Assembly (NCBI GenBank): GCA_037447655.1
Contig: JBBHKE010003238.1
Span: forward strand, 62,001-126,000
DNA: 64,000 bases
DNA from: Zygnema cylindricum
Lineage: Eukaryota; Streptophyta; Zygnematophyceae; Zygnematales; Zygnemataceae
Direction of reading: 5' to 3'
Position 1 is the stretch's first letter; every line of letters begins with the position of its first letter. The notes beneath the pieces were generated by a model. It had not been told where the DNA came from, ran no database searches, and was given only the letters and a program-made list of their open reading frames with translations. Made by a program: the position numbers and the translations under genes. Shown in pieces: positions 1 through 11,596 of this stretch.

Positions 1-152
1 AATACTAAATGGACTAGGAACTATCAGGTTGAGTAGTTTCAGCTTGGTTTGGTTATTTTGTAGAATTCTGAGTTGAATCAAAAGAGGCTGTTTTGGGGTA
101 AATTGTGGTGCTTCCGAGGGTACATTCATGGCTGAAAAGGGCTATGAACAAC
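1..152 (+). mobile_element. LTR-like repeat, 3' end (copy A)
   Basis: The end of a dispersed repeat whose other copies finish at 8313 and 13413. All three copies share the stretch from a GTTTCAGCTTG-like motif to a common terminus reading GGCTATG(G/A)ACAACA. Here the terminus abuts copia reverse-transcriptase-proximal sequence on the minus strand. A shared terminus ending in CA suggests an LTR end, probably of the Ty3/gypsy type seen at 6120-8313; that assignment is inference. The repeat continues beyond the left window edge. Confidence 0.55.
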
Positions 153-2095
153 AACAACCGATTGGTTTTCGGTTAGGTGGACAACCCACCACCTCCCAAG
201 TATCGACTGCCATAATTGAGGCCATCTCCACCGGTTCCTTTCTGGACAAGTCATCGCCTCTCCATTAGTTTGAGGTTCATCTTCATGAGATAGTTTTGTT
301 ACCTTGTTATTAACTTGTTTTTCTTGCAATCTTTTGCTACTTCTCCTTCCCCCCTCAAAATATGTGGCCGGAATAGATGGTTGTCGTAGGTTCTTTTGAA
401 CAATCTCGACTTCTCCCCTATCCCTTGATTTCGAATCAATTTCCACCACGTCTTTCGCTTCGGGTAGAGTTGTCAGTGGAGTTTCCGCAGCCGAGTCCTT
501 TTCGGTCTGATTTATACCTGCAAGATTGTCATCTTCTCTAAAACTTGGATAGTTAGGAAGCACAAAGTCATCGGAATTTTCTGAATCAAATCTGATTTTT
601 ACTGACTTTTTATACTTGAAAGGATCCACAGACTTTCCTACATCCATAACTACTACATACTTTACTAAGATTATATCTTTCCTTTTTAGATCATAAACTC
701 TATATCCTTTAACATCCTCATCCTATCCTATTAAGTATCCCGGTTTTCCTTTTGGATCTAGCTTCCAATTTGACCGATCAGTATCTAGACTGAATACTTG
801 ACTGCCGAAAACCTTTAAGTGAGATATGTCTGGTTTTCGGCCGGTCCATCTCTCATAAGGTGTTTGATCTTTTATAGTTGAAGTAAGAACTCTATTTTTG
901 AGGTAATTAGCACATTTCATTGCTTCTGCCCAAAACCTTTTTCCTATCTTCTTATCTAACAACATACTTTTAACACTATCACTTAGTGTCCTATTTTATC
1001 GTTTAGCTACCCCATTTTGTTCCGGGTTTTCTGGAACTGTCTTTTGGTGTTGGACTCCATCTTCCCTCAGAAAAATCCTCAAACTGGTTAGAAGTATACT
1101 CTCCACCATTGTCACTCCTTACTCTCTTGATTGGAGTTTCATGGAGTTTTTCGCTCCATGTTTTATATTGTCTAAAACAATCCCGAGCTTCTGACTTGTT
1201 TTTCAAAAAATACACTTAGGAATACTGAGACCTATCATCACTGATAATCATCATAAATCTCTTCCCCCTTGGTGAGGGCACTTTGGCGGGTCCCAAATAT
1301 CTGTGTGTGCTAAATCTAGAATTTTTTCTCCACTATAGGTGGTTGTTTTGGGAAAAGGCAATATGTGTGCTTTACCTTGAGCACATCTACTACAATCACT
1401 TAGATTCTCACTCTCACTAAACTGAATTCCTTCCACCACTCCCATCTTTTTCATCTCTCTTAGCTTATCTAGATTCACATGCCCGAGCCTCTTATACCAC
1501 ATCATTATATCATGAACACCAGTATAATAGAGTTTTTTCTTTTCATTTCTTAAAATCAGCCTAAACATCCTTAGGGTACCTTTCTTAGCAGTGAAAGAAA
1601 CTTCCTTCTCAAAACTAGCAGTAAAGACTCCTTTTCTAATGTTGGTATCAAAACCCTTATCATCTAATACAGACATAAAGATGAGGTTTTTGTTTGGCTC
1701 CGGAATAAACAATACATCAGAGAATGTAACTATGGATGTCTTTTCTTCTACTAACACTTTCAGATCTACCAATCCTACAAGAGTAGTAGTGACTATCCTC
1801 CCATCCTCGTACTCTATCTTTACGGTGGGAATCTTTCTTATCTTAGTGAACAGGTGTTTATCCTTACACATGTGCATGGAGGCACTTCAATCTACAATCC
1901 AGCCTGCTTCACCTTTTAATCCACCGAAAGCACATTTATGCTTTCGTGGAATTTCTACCTCGTTTGTCGCTTCCAACTCCTCATCCAATAAGAGCTCATC
2001 GTCCTCGTCTTCGGTTTCCACCTCATGTACTTGTGTCACAAGGGCCTTTTTCTTTCCTCTCGGGTTTCCACCAGTCTGCCCCTCCTTTAACTAAA
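153..2095 (-). pseudogene. Ty1/copia pol remnant (protease, integrase, linker), element 1
   Basis: Reading leftwards on the minus strand there is an intact CCHC zinc knuckle (CHYCKKPGHNMAEC, around 2110-2155), a ruined aspartic-protease site (the expected DSGA reads D-stop-S-A, around 1890), and a GAG-pre-integrase HHCC domain (1251-1877, RLGHVNLDKLREMKK and CSRCAQGK). Integrase core blocks follow: SDNGGEYTSNQF (1003-1215) and KKIGKRFWAEAMKCANYLKNR (723-965). Next comes the variable linker (126-647) ending at a TWEVVGCPPNRKPIG-like block that normally starts the reverse transcriptase. At about 152 the coding sequence stops against an unrelated repeat, so RT and RNase H are absent from the window. 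Several stops and frameshifts make it non-functional. Confidence 0.88.
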
Positions 2096-2294
2096 GCTCG
2101 GGTAGCTTAGTGCACTCCGCCATATTGTGCCCTGGTTTCTTACAGTAATGACATAAATCCTACGGATCCCTGGGTCTGAACTCGTCAGTCTGATTTTTCT
2201 GCTCCCCCCTTTTGTAGTTTTCGACCGGTGTCTAGAAATCCTTTTTCCTCCAATCCGTCCCAGCTGCAAAGGCTTGTCCACTCTTTCCTCCCCT

Positions 2295-3054
2295 TCAGAT
2301 CTCAATCGTATTATCCTGATCGAGAATCATTCCTACCAATGAGTTCCATATCCACCTTGAGTCTGGCAAGTCCTGCACACGGTAGACTATGTTCTCGAAC
2401 TCATCGGGTAACTTCATCAGTAAACAGTTAACCTTTTCTTTTTCACTAAATTCTTTTCCAGCACTCTCTAGCTCCATGAAAAGTGTAGCAAGCTCATTGC
2501 AAAAATCCAACATCTTCCCCCTTTTGTATACATACTCTTTAACTTTCTGATCAGCCAACTGTTGTTGCTGAATCGTACCACTTCCGTACATCTCTATGAG
2601 AGCCATCCAAAGACCAGATGCCCTTTCTACCTGCAAATGAGGACATGCAAGTCCTTGAGAAAGATGGCGGAGGATGAATTGCTTTGCCACCATATTGTTG
2701 AAGTCCCAGGCATCAGTATCATTCTCCTCGTTCTTCGGAATAGGTGACATGAATGCCGAACCAGTTGCTATTGGTTTGGTCGTCTCCTTCACCTTTCCTT
2801 TGTCCACCACCTCTCCTTCCTTTGCCTCATCCGTTGAAGATGGATCTGCATCTCTAGTGAATCCGCCTCCTCTAAACCTTAGAGGTATCCCAAGACTGGA
2901 TGGACGCCTCACCAGTCCACTCACTATTACCCAAAACCTTTTCTCACATAGAGCTCCTATCATCATACTTTCCCAGTATATGAAGCCAGCCCCATTGAAT
3001 ATGGGCACCCTAGATGGTGGGACCATAACATGCAACTCTGAGACCTCCATATGA
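2295..3054 (-). pseudogene. Ty1/copia gag, element 1
   Basis: The minus-strand frame from the ATG at about 3050 reads VMVPPSRVPIFNGAGFIYWE at its N-terminus, the usual copia Gag (DUF4219/UBN2-type) start. It continues with QFILRHLSQGLACPHL and LMKLPDEFENIVYRVQDLPDS, both typical of this family. The same motifs recur in the gag regions at 4110-5115, 19467-19955 and 36908-37650, so the four elements are relatives. Gag runs into the CCHC knuckle and pol at its left. In-frame stops in the continuation mark it as decayed. Confidence 0.88.
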
Positions 3055-3188
3055 CCTCACAGTAAGCAGCTCACACGAAGCCTTTAGGATAACCCTAACC
3101 CCTTTGTATTTCAGCATGAATAACTGCCACCCTGGCAAACAAAAACTCTGACCACCTTCATCCATGTGAAGGCAAGACTCCCCTGAGT

Positions 3189-4093
3189 TGATAGCAAAAA
3201 GAATCTTTGAATTTGCTCCCTTGAGCTGTAAGTTATGGAAGGTCAAAGTTGACCTTTTGTGTAGAAGCTCTCTAGGAGAGAGGGTCCTATCTTCCAATTT
3301 TTTCTAAGTCCTATCTCTCTCTAAAACTCTATATACTGATGTACGGCACTAATCATATAACACTACCGTACACAAAAGTACAGCTGTCGGTGTACTTTAC
3401 GTACTATATTGTACGACATGGCCTAAATATCGACACATGTCATATCCGAATTATGTCCCGAAATCCCCAGAAATGCCGCCATCCAACGTTATCGTGCCAC
3501 GTCTCATCCGATGTGGCGATGACCACAACCCGTCGAGAATCTCTTCCGCGATCTCGGCTTTCTTTTCGATCGTCCAATTAAATGCAGATTTCAATTGTAG
3601 CCATCATAAATGCTTGTGCAATATTTGTTTCGTAAAAGAAACAAAATGCGCTGTACTCATTTGTTATCTATACCAAAATCTGTACTTTTACATATCTGGG
3701 TCTATGTATACGTAAACATCCGCCGTTAAATGAATTTTCCTACGTAGCAATATTTAAATAAATATGAAGCCCTCTAGTATTTATCTTTCTGTCTAGACTT
3801 AACGGATAAGTCTACCAGCTGCCGGCGTTCAGACGGTCGGCAGGTACCAGGATCAAATCTTGGTTCTGACATATTCTTTTAGCAAATAACCTTACCTATT
3901 CGTAAATCAACTAATCTATTTCTTGTAAACCTGTGGATAGCCTAGGTAGCCATGGCTTTAGCTTCCTCTCCAACTTCTCAGTGACCGCATTAAGTTTGGG
4001 AGATGGAGAGAGAAGTTAGAGGCAGACTCCCTCGGCTTCTTTCTGTATTCCAATTTAGACCTAGAAAATAATAAAAGAACCATCAATTTCTAC
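3189..4093 (-). repeat. Copia LTR (5' LTR of element 1)
   Basis: On the minus strand the LTR begins TGTAGAAATTGATGG at 4093. It ends near 3189, just before GACTCAGGGGAGTC-like leader sequence (here slightly altered). It carries the family landmark ATTTTCTAGGTCTAAATT close to its start and a tRNA-like stretch antisense at about 3800-3870. Its sequence differs clearly from the LTRs at 5263-6092, 14731-15586 and 20085-20940, so it represents another subfamily. Its right edge falls in the middle of the gag reading frame of element 2, which is best explained by insertion of element 1 into element 2. Confidence 0.7.
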
Positions 4094-5132
4094 ACTCCTC
4101 CTCAGAGGACTAGTCCTCTTCGGTCTCCCCTTTCACTTGTGTAACCACAAGTGCTTTCTTCTTCCCTCCAGAAGAGTAACCATTAGGGTTCTCATGGAGT
4201 CTTAGCTTCGACAGCTTGGTACAATTCGCTATGATGTGTCTCGTCTTCTTGTAGAAATGACAAAGGCCCTTTGGGGGGCTCGGTCCTCCTGATTTATCTT
4301 TCTCTCCTTTGAAGTTGTTGTATGGCTTCCTCAAATCTTTCCCCCATCAGTCCGTTTTGGCAGCTAGAGCTTAAATGCTCTTTCCTCCTCTCCGATTCTC
4401 AATAGTGTTTTCATGCACAAGTATCATTCGGATCATTCCACGAACCGTCATCCATTTCCTAAACTCGGTATACTATGTTCTCATACTCATCAGACAGATT
4501 CATGATGACGGTGTTGACCGTCATCTTCATTGTTCCAATCCACCCGGCACTTTTCATTTCCATATACAAATAAGAGAGGTCATTACAGGAATCCAACATT
4601 TTTTCCCCTTTGTAAGTGTAATCCCCCTGCCTTTGCTCGACCAACAAGAGCTCTTGAATAGTACCGGCTCTATAGATCTCCACTAAAGTCACCCATAGCT
4701 CCTCGGCTTTGAAAATATGAAGATGAGAGGTTGCCAAAGCTTGAGTGAGGTGCCTCAAAATGAATTGTCTAGCACCCATGATTTTGTATTCCCACGTTTG
4801 AATATCAGTTTCCTAGGTCGTCACGACCACCGCTCCAGATGTCGTGGCGATGGGAGTGAGACGCGTCTCCTTCCCTTTCCCTTTTTCAAACACACTATTG
4901 TACCCATCATGTGCTATCTCCGTTGGGGCAGATGTTGCTGCAGAAAACCTCACTCCACTAAACGCTGGTGGGATTCCCTAAGATGGACGTTTCACTTGTC
5001 CACTAACAATACCCCAACATCGTTTTTCACACAAAGCCCCTATTTTCATGGCTTCCCAATAAATGAACCCATATCCGTTGAACATGGGCACCGAAGAGGG
5101 TGGGACCATAACCTTCAATTCTATGTCACCTA
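4094..5132 (-). pseudogene. Ty1/copia gag, element 2, interrupted by element 1
   Basis: The minus-strand reading starts near 5115 with VMVPPSSVPMFNGYGFIYWE. It passes QFILRHLTQALATSHLHIF and MNLSDEYENIVYRV to a CCHC knuckle whose second Cys is Tyr (CHFYKKTRHIIANC, about 4225-4265). The following acidic stretch resembles that after the knuckle of element 3 and continues, with one stop, right to 4094 where the LTR of element 1 starts. I read this as a nested insertion. The rest of element 2 would lie left of the window. Several stops; not functional. Confidence 0.82.
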
Positions 5133-5262
5133 TTGTACTACAGAATTTAGGAAGCCACTAGATAGATTTTGACTATCCTTTCTTGAGCTAGGATCGCTGC
5201 TACCCAAAAAGGCAAATAGACAATCTGAATGCACCCATGTGCTGTTTAGACTCCTCTGAGTC

Positions 5263-6092
5263 CGTTGCAAAAAGAATCACTGCAATGCCCAACCATGCGA
5301 TTAATTATCAAGTGGCAAATATGCCAATATTTATACAAGCTCATTAGGAGAGAGGCGGCTACTTCCTCAATCCTCTAAGTCTTAAACCCCTCTCACAACC
5401 CCTATCTACTAATGTAAGAACCAATTAGGGAATTGTAAAATATAGAAAAGTTCCATGGCAGATGTACTTTCTGTATGGCTTGTGTACGAAAGGGCCATGG
5501 AGTGGATGCATGTCTTCTCTAGACTTGATCTCATGCTATCCGGGATTCCCGCTCTCGAATCCTATTGTGCCACGTGGCTTTAGGTCATGTCATGCCCAAA
5601 AACCGCCAAAGCGACTATTGTGGGATCTCGGCGATGATACGTGCGGTCGGATCTAGACCGGTTTTTAATATTAGTTGTTTAAAACAAATGTCTGGTATAT
5701 TTGTTTCATGCAGGTTCTGGTTCGCACTATATTAGAACTAGTCTCTATGCTTGCTATTTATAATTCCGTTAATCGGATTAATGTTCCTTAGCACTGTTTA
5801 AGTATAAGTTAAACCCCATATAATCTAACAAACTTCTATGACATACCGGTTAGAGCTAACGGCTACGCCTCGCTTTACCAGTAGAGGGTTCTTGTTCTAC
5901 CGGACTCAACCTTTTGTTAAGGGTGACTTATGTCACTCTACAACCCTGCCTGTGTAGCTAAGGCAGCCATGGCTCCACTTCTCTCTCTCACCTTCTATGA
6001 CTACAACAAGTATGGGGGCTAAAGAGAGAAGGTGGAGGCAGACTGTCTGTGCTTTAATATATTTAGACCTAGAAAATACCCCCTAAATCTAG
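5263..6092 (-). repeat. Copia LTR (5' LTR of element 2)
   Basis: Related to the 856-bp LTRs of element 3. It shares GCAAAAAGAATCACT at the left end, GATTAATTAT, the CTCTCACAACCCCTATCTA block, the tRNA-like stretch TTAGAGCTAACGGCTACGC (about 5850-5870) and ATTTAGACCTAGAAAATACC near the right end. The right terminus reads GATTTCAAC rather than AATTTCAACA, so it is slightly eroded. The flanking leader to the left contains GACTCCTCTGAGTC, a variant of the GACTCAGGGGAGTC hairpin found after the other LTRs. Confidence 0.72.
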
Positions 6093-6119
6093 TGATTTCA
6101 ACTGGTACTTCAAAAAGCG

Positions 6120-6612
6120 AAGGATCGTCAGAAGGTGTAGTCCAACACTAAGATGAGGGACGTTACGTTTAAGGTTGGAGACAAGGTCCACTTAAATTTT
6201 AAAAATCTGTCTCTACGGGGTGCTCTTTCTCCGAAATTGGCGCCAAAGTTTACAAGACCATTCAACGTCATTTCCAAGGTAAACGAGGTGGCCTACAAGC
6301 TCGACATCCCTTAAGCCTGGCAAATACATGATGTGTTCCATGTTTCACTCCTCAAGCTATTTCGAAACCCCTATTGCGTGTGTCCTTATAGACTCCAGCA
6401 CACCCCTCTTCCACTAATTCACGCTACCCATGAGGAGTACGAGGTCAAGGATATTCTACAATCCCGCCACCTAACCCGTGGAAGTTCCTGAACCACTCAC
6501 TATCTAGTTCGATGGAAATGGTATGGCGTCGATGACGATTCGTGGGTGAATGAAAAATATCTTCATGCCTCGGAATTACTACACCGGTTCCAACAGAGTG
6601 TGGACACTCCGC
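6120..6612 (+). pseudogene. Ty3/gypsy chromovirus pol C-terminus with chromodomain
   Basis: The plus-strand translation gives FKVGDKVHLNFKNLSLRG, LAPKFTRPFNVISKVNEVAY and IHDVFHVSLLK, the conserved integrase C-terminal (GPY/F) module of Ty3/gypsy elements. It is followed by a chromodomain: EEYEVKDILQSRHLTRGS, then HYLVRWKWYGVDDDSWVNEK. The aromatic and acidic positions expected for a chromodomain (Y, W, W, E) can be seen. At least two in-frame stops occur, and nothing of RT, RNase H or the integrase core lies upstream, so it is a truncated relic. A chromodomain tail is diagnostic of the chromovirus clade. Confidence 0.85.
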
Positions 6613-7679
6613 CTCAATGGAGGGCAAAATGCAACACACATGGAAATGGAAAGAATCACAGTGTCGGAGCTGTTGTAGCCATCTCATAGATTCAACACGA
6701 GGGATAACGCATACATCATCTCTCAGCACCGCCGCTGCATTGCCAAAGATTCAGAATATCGCAGCTGGGCTGCGAGAGAATCACGGCGTAGCAGCTGTAG
6801 GGAACGCAACGGCGAAATATTGAATCGCAATGTTGGCAACGTTGAACCCTCGGTATCTTCGTAACGTCGCAATCTGCTAATTGTTGGACGTTGCAATACC
6901 ATCGTAGACTGCGACGCAAAGGATTTTTTCGCCAGGACACCCACAACCCTCCCAATTAGAGCCGCCATTAAATCTCGTGGCAACCGTAGTGGAAGTAGTA
7001 TTTGTTGTTTTTGAAAAGTTGGTTTCGTGCGTACTCGGCATTTTGTGTGTACGCGACGTTTCGCGTGCGTAATATATTATCGAAAGTAATGTGGTGGTTC
7101 AAATGGATTTGAGGATTGGGGGAGTAAATGTACGAGTAAAATTAAAGGGACGTGAGGTAGTAATTGAGTGGCGCGGAATGCGTTAAGAAATGGACAGCGG
7201 ATCGCGACGCAATCCGATGTGAAGTTTACGAAATGTACGTCGCCGGTACGGAACATATAATTTGAATAAATGTAATTTATATAAGACAAGCGACGTTTAT
7301 GACAAATGACATGTACTTTATTTGCCGCATTTATTGCAAAAGTCGCAGCTGCGGTACGGAAATGATTTCGGTTGTACGATTATTATTTTAACAAGTGGAC
7401 GTGAATGACTGAATTCACTTCGCGACGTCGTGGGATATTTCACAACACGCGTGGATTTCGTTTAGATTTTTTTGAACACGTGGCACGACATCAAGGGTGC
7501 CGAATAAGATCGACGGACGGCGGATATAGACCGCCGATATTTTTCAAGTAGTGGGGACGCGAAATCGCGTCAATCACACGATGTTTATTTTGGACGTCCC
7601 GGATTGTTTGACGAAATTCGAAGAGTTCCATTGAGTGACTCAGCATGATTGAGCATACATGTTGTAAGATTGTGTGTAC
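6613..7679. other. No gene seen; possible LTR body or intergenic DNA
   Basis: The sequence following the chromodomain has no sustained coding frame. TGGAGGGCAAAATGCAACAC just after the pol end could be a polypurine tract plus LTR start, compare GGGAGGCAATGTAACAAGG at 9770. If so, this stretch and the repeat ending at 8313 would be one long 3' LTR. I cannot confirm this without aligning a second full copy. Confidence 0.3.
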
Positions 7680-8313
7680 TCTGTAAATATTTACAACAAT
7701 GGTTTGTCTTTATGTTTATTAGTTATTAGTGTAGATTTACTCATTTTGACATACCTCGAAGTATTCCGGTATACTAACATTAATAGAGGTAGCTAGTAGA
7801 TTGCGTACGGCTGGTATGCCTCCGTACGCTCAGTAATGAGCTCGTGCATATTTGTAGGACTCAGTCATTTTTAGTCTTAGGAACTTTTCTGGACCAAAAC
7901 TGTTTATGGTGATTTTTGGTAATTTTATCTGAGAATTGCTCTCAGATCTGCTGGCAAAATTATGTGAAATTTTGCATGTATGTTCCTCCTTGTATTTTCT
8001 ACATTTCCATAGATTTTCTGGCTTATTGTGTTTTTGGTCTGTGTTTTACTTCATTGTGAAGTTGGTCGGTTTTATCAAAGTTCTGGCAGACTGTTTTTCT
8101 GCAACTTTGACTAGATGATGTGATCACTCTATATATTATTTTTGTCTGAAACTTTGTCAGATTATTCTGTATCCTAGAAAATATTTGTGATTGTAGTTTC
8201 AGATTGTTTTGTTATTTCTGTAGAATTCTGTGTTCATTCAAAGAAGGCTGTTTTTGGGTAGTCTGTGGTGCTTCCGAGGGTAAATCCATGGCTGAAAATG
8301 GCTATGGACAACA
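7680..8313 (+). repeat. LTR-like dispersed repeat (copy B)
   Basis: About 630 bp aligning with 12790-13413 over its whole length and with 1-152 at its end. Shared landmarks are GAAGTATTCCGGTAT, CCGTACG...CAGTAATGAGCTC, GGACCAAAACTGTTTATGGT and CATGGCTGAAAATGGC. The terminus GGCTATGGACAACA is identical to copy C, after which the three copies diverge completely. That pattern marks a true element end. The direction as an LTR (plus) is inferred from the chromovirus tail upstream and the gag-like region downstream. Confidence 0.6.
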
Positions 8314-9769
8314 TATTGAAAGCCTCTCGCTTCGCACGCCCAGCTTACCCGCACTCCTTTCATTACCTGAGCTCTCGAGGACCACAACGTCCATGGCATC
8401 TTCATCCTCACCACCACCGAAAAGAAAGAGATTACTACAGAAGGGAAGTGATGAGATGCCTCGTCACGATAGACTCAGATTACTGCAGAAGGGAAGTGAT
8501 GAGATGCCTCGTCACGATAGACTTCGAGCCGCAGCTGAGGCCATGGTAGAGGAGGACCGGAGAAGGGCTATTGTAGCCGTTGCCAGCGGGGGGAAAGCAA
8601 GTGAATGCATTGGGGAGGAAGGATCAAAAAAATCACAGGACCCTGAGTACAATACGCTCTGAGAGGGTGACCTAGAGGACAAAAGCGACCACGAGCTCTC
8701 GGAAGCCGAAGAACCCGAGAAGAGTCTGACACCCGCACCAAAGGAGAAACGCGCCTTTGATTTGGAGGTGTGGAGGGACCCCAACAAGGATAGCACCGCA
8801 GATGAGCAATCTCCAAAAAGCTCTAAGAAGAAGGCGGAAGAGCGGTACCCTAACGAGGATGACGTATATGTCCTCCCGCGCAAAAGAGGGGAAACGGAGG
8901 GAGAAAGTGAAGGAGAGGAACAAATTCCCGATTACTTATTTCCACCGCCTGCGGATTCCCAAAACCACGATCTCACCTCCTGTTTTGGAAAACGGTTCTA
9001 TTAAAAACCATCGAAGTGGCTAGTAGAGTGCGCACGGGAAAGCCTGTTGATTCACTAAACATCCCCGCCAATGTTCCTTCTCACCCCGCGTGGCATTGCA
9101 TGCGAACCGCGGATTAGGGAAACAATCATAAGGGCTATGTGCAGTTGAATCCTCACTCATAGCCATTTGTGGAGGTGGTTCAAGACCACTAGCGCTATCG
9201 CGTGGATGTTCCCGACAAACTTTGGCAGTATCACCCATAAGACATCCGCCTCCACCACATCATTACATGATCCGAGGTCACACCCGAAGTACAAGCGCTC
9301 AAACAGGCCTGAAAGAACGCGCTGCAATAAGGCCGAGCGGCCCAAAAACACTCATCTTTCAAGCTAAGGAAGTTGCCTCGGTCAGAACCCGAAATAGAAG
9401 AGGAGGAAGTAACATCCGCGGCTCCCTAAAGTCCAGCACCGGTGGAATTTGAACCAGATCTTCCACAACCGCAACCAGTACCACTAAAAGATGTCCCAGA
9501 AGGGGGAAATGAAGATCTCATATGGCGGATCACTCGGCAACGGCTGGCAGCCGCCGATCATCACATTGGACTCTAAGAGATGAAGTATCAAGACCTCCAA
9601 GATTAGTTCGATCAGCTGAAGAACAGCCATCAACATTTCCTCCAACGGACCGACTCACTCCACGAAGACTCCAAGAGTTTCGCCGCGAGACCTTCGAAAT
9701 ACTTCGACAACTCCAGTATTCCAGTATCCTTAGAGTATCAGAATTCAGCTCGACGTTGAATTCCTAGTG
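8314..9769 (+). pseudogene. Gag-like internal region of a gypsy-type element
   Basis: An open stretch from the ATG at about 8393 encodes a Ser/Pro-rich then highly charged protein (SSSSPPPKRKRLLQKGSDEM), then Glu/Lys-rich blocks to a stop near 9004. Coding-like composition continues with stops to about 9760. I recognise no domain. Its position after an LTR-like terminus and before a purine-rich tract with TGTAACAAGG suggests the gag region of a non-autonomous or deleted gypsy-type element. Identity is inference; no CCHC knuckle is visible. Confidence 0.4.
8431..8526. repeat. 48-bp in-frame tandem duplication
   Basis: Two units of 48 bp (8431-8478 and 8479-8526) differ at only a few positions. 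Each encodes the 16-residue block LLQKGSDEMPRHDRLR within the gag-like frame, so the duplication preserves the reading frame. Confidence 0.85.
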
Positions 9770-10140
9770 GGAGGCAATGTAACAAGGTTACAAGGTCTTA
9801 GTGGGTTGAGGGTAAAATAGAGCGGCTGCTATGATTGTAGTGTTCAACAACGTAGCTGCTATGTCGGAGCAGCGCAGCTGCGATGTCGAACTAGCGCAGC
9901 ATGGTTGCATAGCAACGCAGCAGAATGTGATAGATGTAGTACTTCTAGAACCTACTGTGTACATAGCGGTACAGTTGTAGTGTTGAACTGTTTAGCGGCT
10001 AGCTAGTTTAAATGACTGTTTACTTTAGAAAAAGGAGGCTTTTTGAGTGAGTGTACTCTGTACAGAATCTTGTATTCTCTTCTTCCAAATTAATAAACTC
10101 TTGAGCTCTTCCTTGTGGATGCGGTGTGCCTTACTGTTGC
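9770..10140 (+). repeat. Putative polypurine tract and LTR
   Basis: GTGGGAGGCAATGTAACAAGG looks like a polypurine tract followed by an LTR start with TG. About 300 bp further on, AATAAACTCTTGAGCTC resembles the polyadenylation/R region common in plant gypsy LTRs. Short GTAGCTGCTATG/GCAGCTGCGATG motifs repeat between 9830 and 9930. No second copy is present in the window, so the ends are approximate. Confidence 0.4.
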
Positions 10141-10198
10141 TATGAGTGGTTTCTATAAGCATTTTTTTGTGCACTATAGTGTTGTTTTACCTCTTTTA

Positions 10199-10652
10199 TA
10201 GTTAATAACATTTTCCCACTTAATAACATTTTTCGGGATAATAACATATTCTGAGTTAATAAAAATTTTCCAGTTTCTAAGATTTTCCCGGTTAGTAACA
10301 TTTTTCTGATTAATAACATTTTCCCGGTTAATAACATTTTCCCGGTTAATAACATTTTCTTCGTTAATAACAGTTTCCCAGTTAAAAACATTTTTCCTGT
10401 TTTTAACATTTTCCCGGTTAATCACATTTTTCCGATTAATAACATTTTCCCATTTAATAACATTTTCTTTGTTAAAAACATTTTCCCGGTTAATAACATT
10501 TTCCTGGTTAATAACATTTTCTCTGTTAATAACTTTTTCCGGTTAATAACATTTTCCCAGTTAATAACATTTTCCCGGTTAATAACATTTTTCCGGTTAA
10601 TAACATTTTTCCGGTTAAAAACATTTTCCCGGTTAATAACATTTTTCCAGTT
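10199..10652. repeat. Minisatellite, about 26 units of 17-18 bp
   Basis: A head-to-tail array of a unit close to TTAATAACATTTTCCCGG. The right half (about 10400-10640) is more uniform than the left half, where units vary (TTTCTAAGATTTTCCCGG, TTAATAAAAATTTTCCAG). Long Lys/Asn-rich minus-strand frames across it are artefacts of the repeat. Confidence 0.9.
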
Positions 10653-11320
10653 TTTCCTTAGGGGTTTTGCTCAGGTTTAGGGTTTTTTCCGAGGTTCTAT
10701 GTGAGTGCATTCGCGAGGCTCGTGGGAGACCAGCTTGAAAGGAAGGGATAGAGAGGGAGAGAGGGAGGGAAAGCCACAAGCGGGGAGGTTTCAAATAGGA
10801 GGTTTCTAGATATTTGTGTCTTTGGTGTGTTATAGGGTGTACACCCTTAAGGGGTGTGCACCATGTATTGACGGGTCAAGTTTTTTAGTCAAAATTCAGT
10901 TGAGATTTCAGTCCTCAACCAGAAGATATTTTGTAGTCCGGAAAATTTTCATTTCTCGTCTGTACAGCGAGCGACAACGAGTGCATCTTGATGCTTCAAA
11001 TGTACTTTAGTTTTGTCGTCTTTTGCACTCGTTTTACATTCCTTGTACTAAGAAGGCACGTGGCCTTTGCCAATTGTTCGGCAGTCATGGCTCGTTCGCT
11101 TGTGGATAATTTTTATTTATTACAAATGGACTAATCGTATGCGTCCATTGTGTGGCTAGTCTCCTATTTCAAAATAGTGGGAGGACATTCGTCAGACACG
11201 TGGCAGACGGTCGAGGCTGTCCGCCCAAAAGTTTGCAGAATCCTTCCTAATCTATAATAAACATGTTTAGGAAAATAAAACTGTACGGCCCTGTACGAAA
11301 ATGCATTTTTCCGGTTTCTT

Positions 11321-11402
11321 AAACAACCTCACTTTTCGCGTGATGGTGGTTCACCCTTCAAACTAAGGGTGAAGTTCCATCAAGGGAAAAGTGGCGTTGT
11401 TT
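11321..11402. repeat. Long imperfect hairpin
   Basis: AAACAAC at 11321 pairs with GTTGTTT at 11396-11402. Inside, CACTTTTC pairs with GAAAAGTG, TGATGG with CCATCA, and TCACCCTT with AAGGGTGA, around a short loop near 11359. Arms are about 36 nt with small bulges. The 3' arm is exactly complementary to a site at 11968-11984 (see findings). Confidence 0.75.
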
Positions 11403-11565
11403 ACAGAAAACATTGACCCTTCGTACCAAATCGTACCGCCTATTTTGTTTTTATAAGAAAAATAACATTACAGAGAATCTTGTCGATACTCTCCGAAGGT
11501 CTTGGAGGTAATACTGGCCGTCGGATGTTCATCTGCGAGGATTCGCTTCATTTTTTTCTCTAAAC

Positions 11566-11596
11566 TGTCAACCCACCTCGAGGAGGTGGGTTGGCA
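11566..11596. repeat. Near-perfect palindrome
   Basis: TGTCAACCCACCTC is followed after a CTCGAG centre by its complement GAGGTGGGTTGGCA, with a single mismatch. Stem of about 14 bp with almost no loop. No terminator-like T run follows; function unknown. Confidence 0.7.

Noticed and set aside
4110-5132. A non-autonomous gag-only copia element with LTRs on both sides
   Set aside because: The two LTRs belong to different subfamilies and the gag frame continues to the LTR edge, so nested insertion explains it better.
10140-10650. CRISPR-like array of short regular repeats
   Set aside because: Units are contiguous without spacers; it is a minisatellite in a eukaryotic genome.
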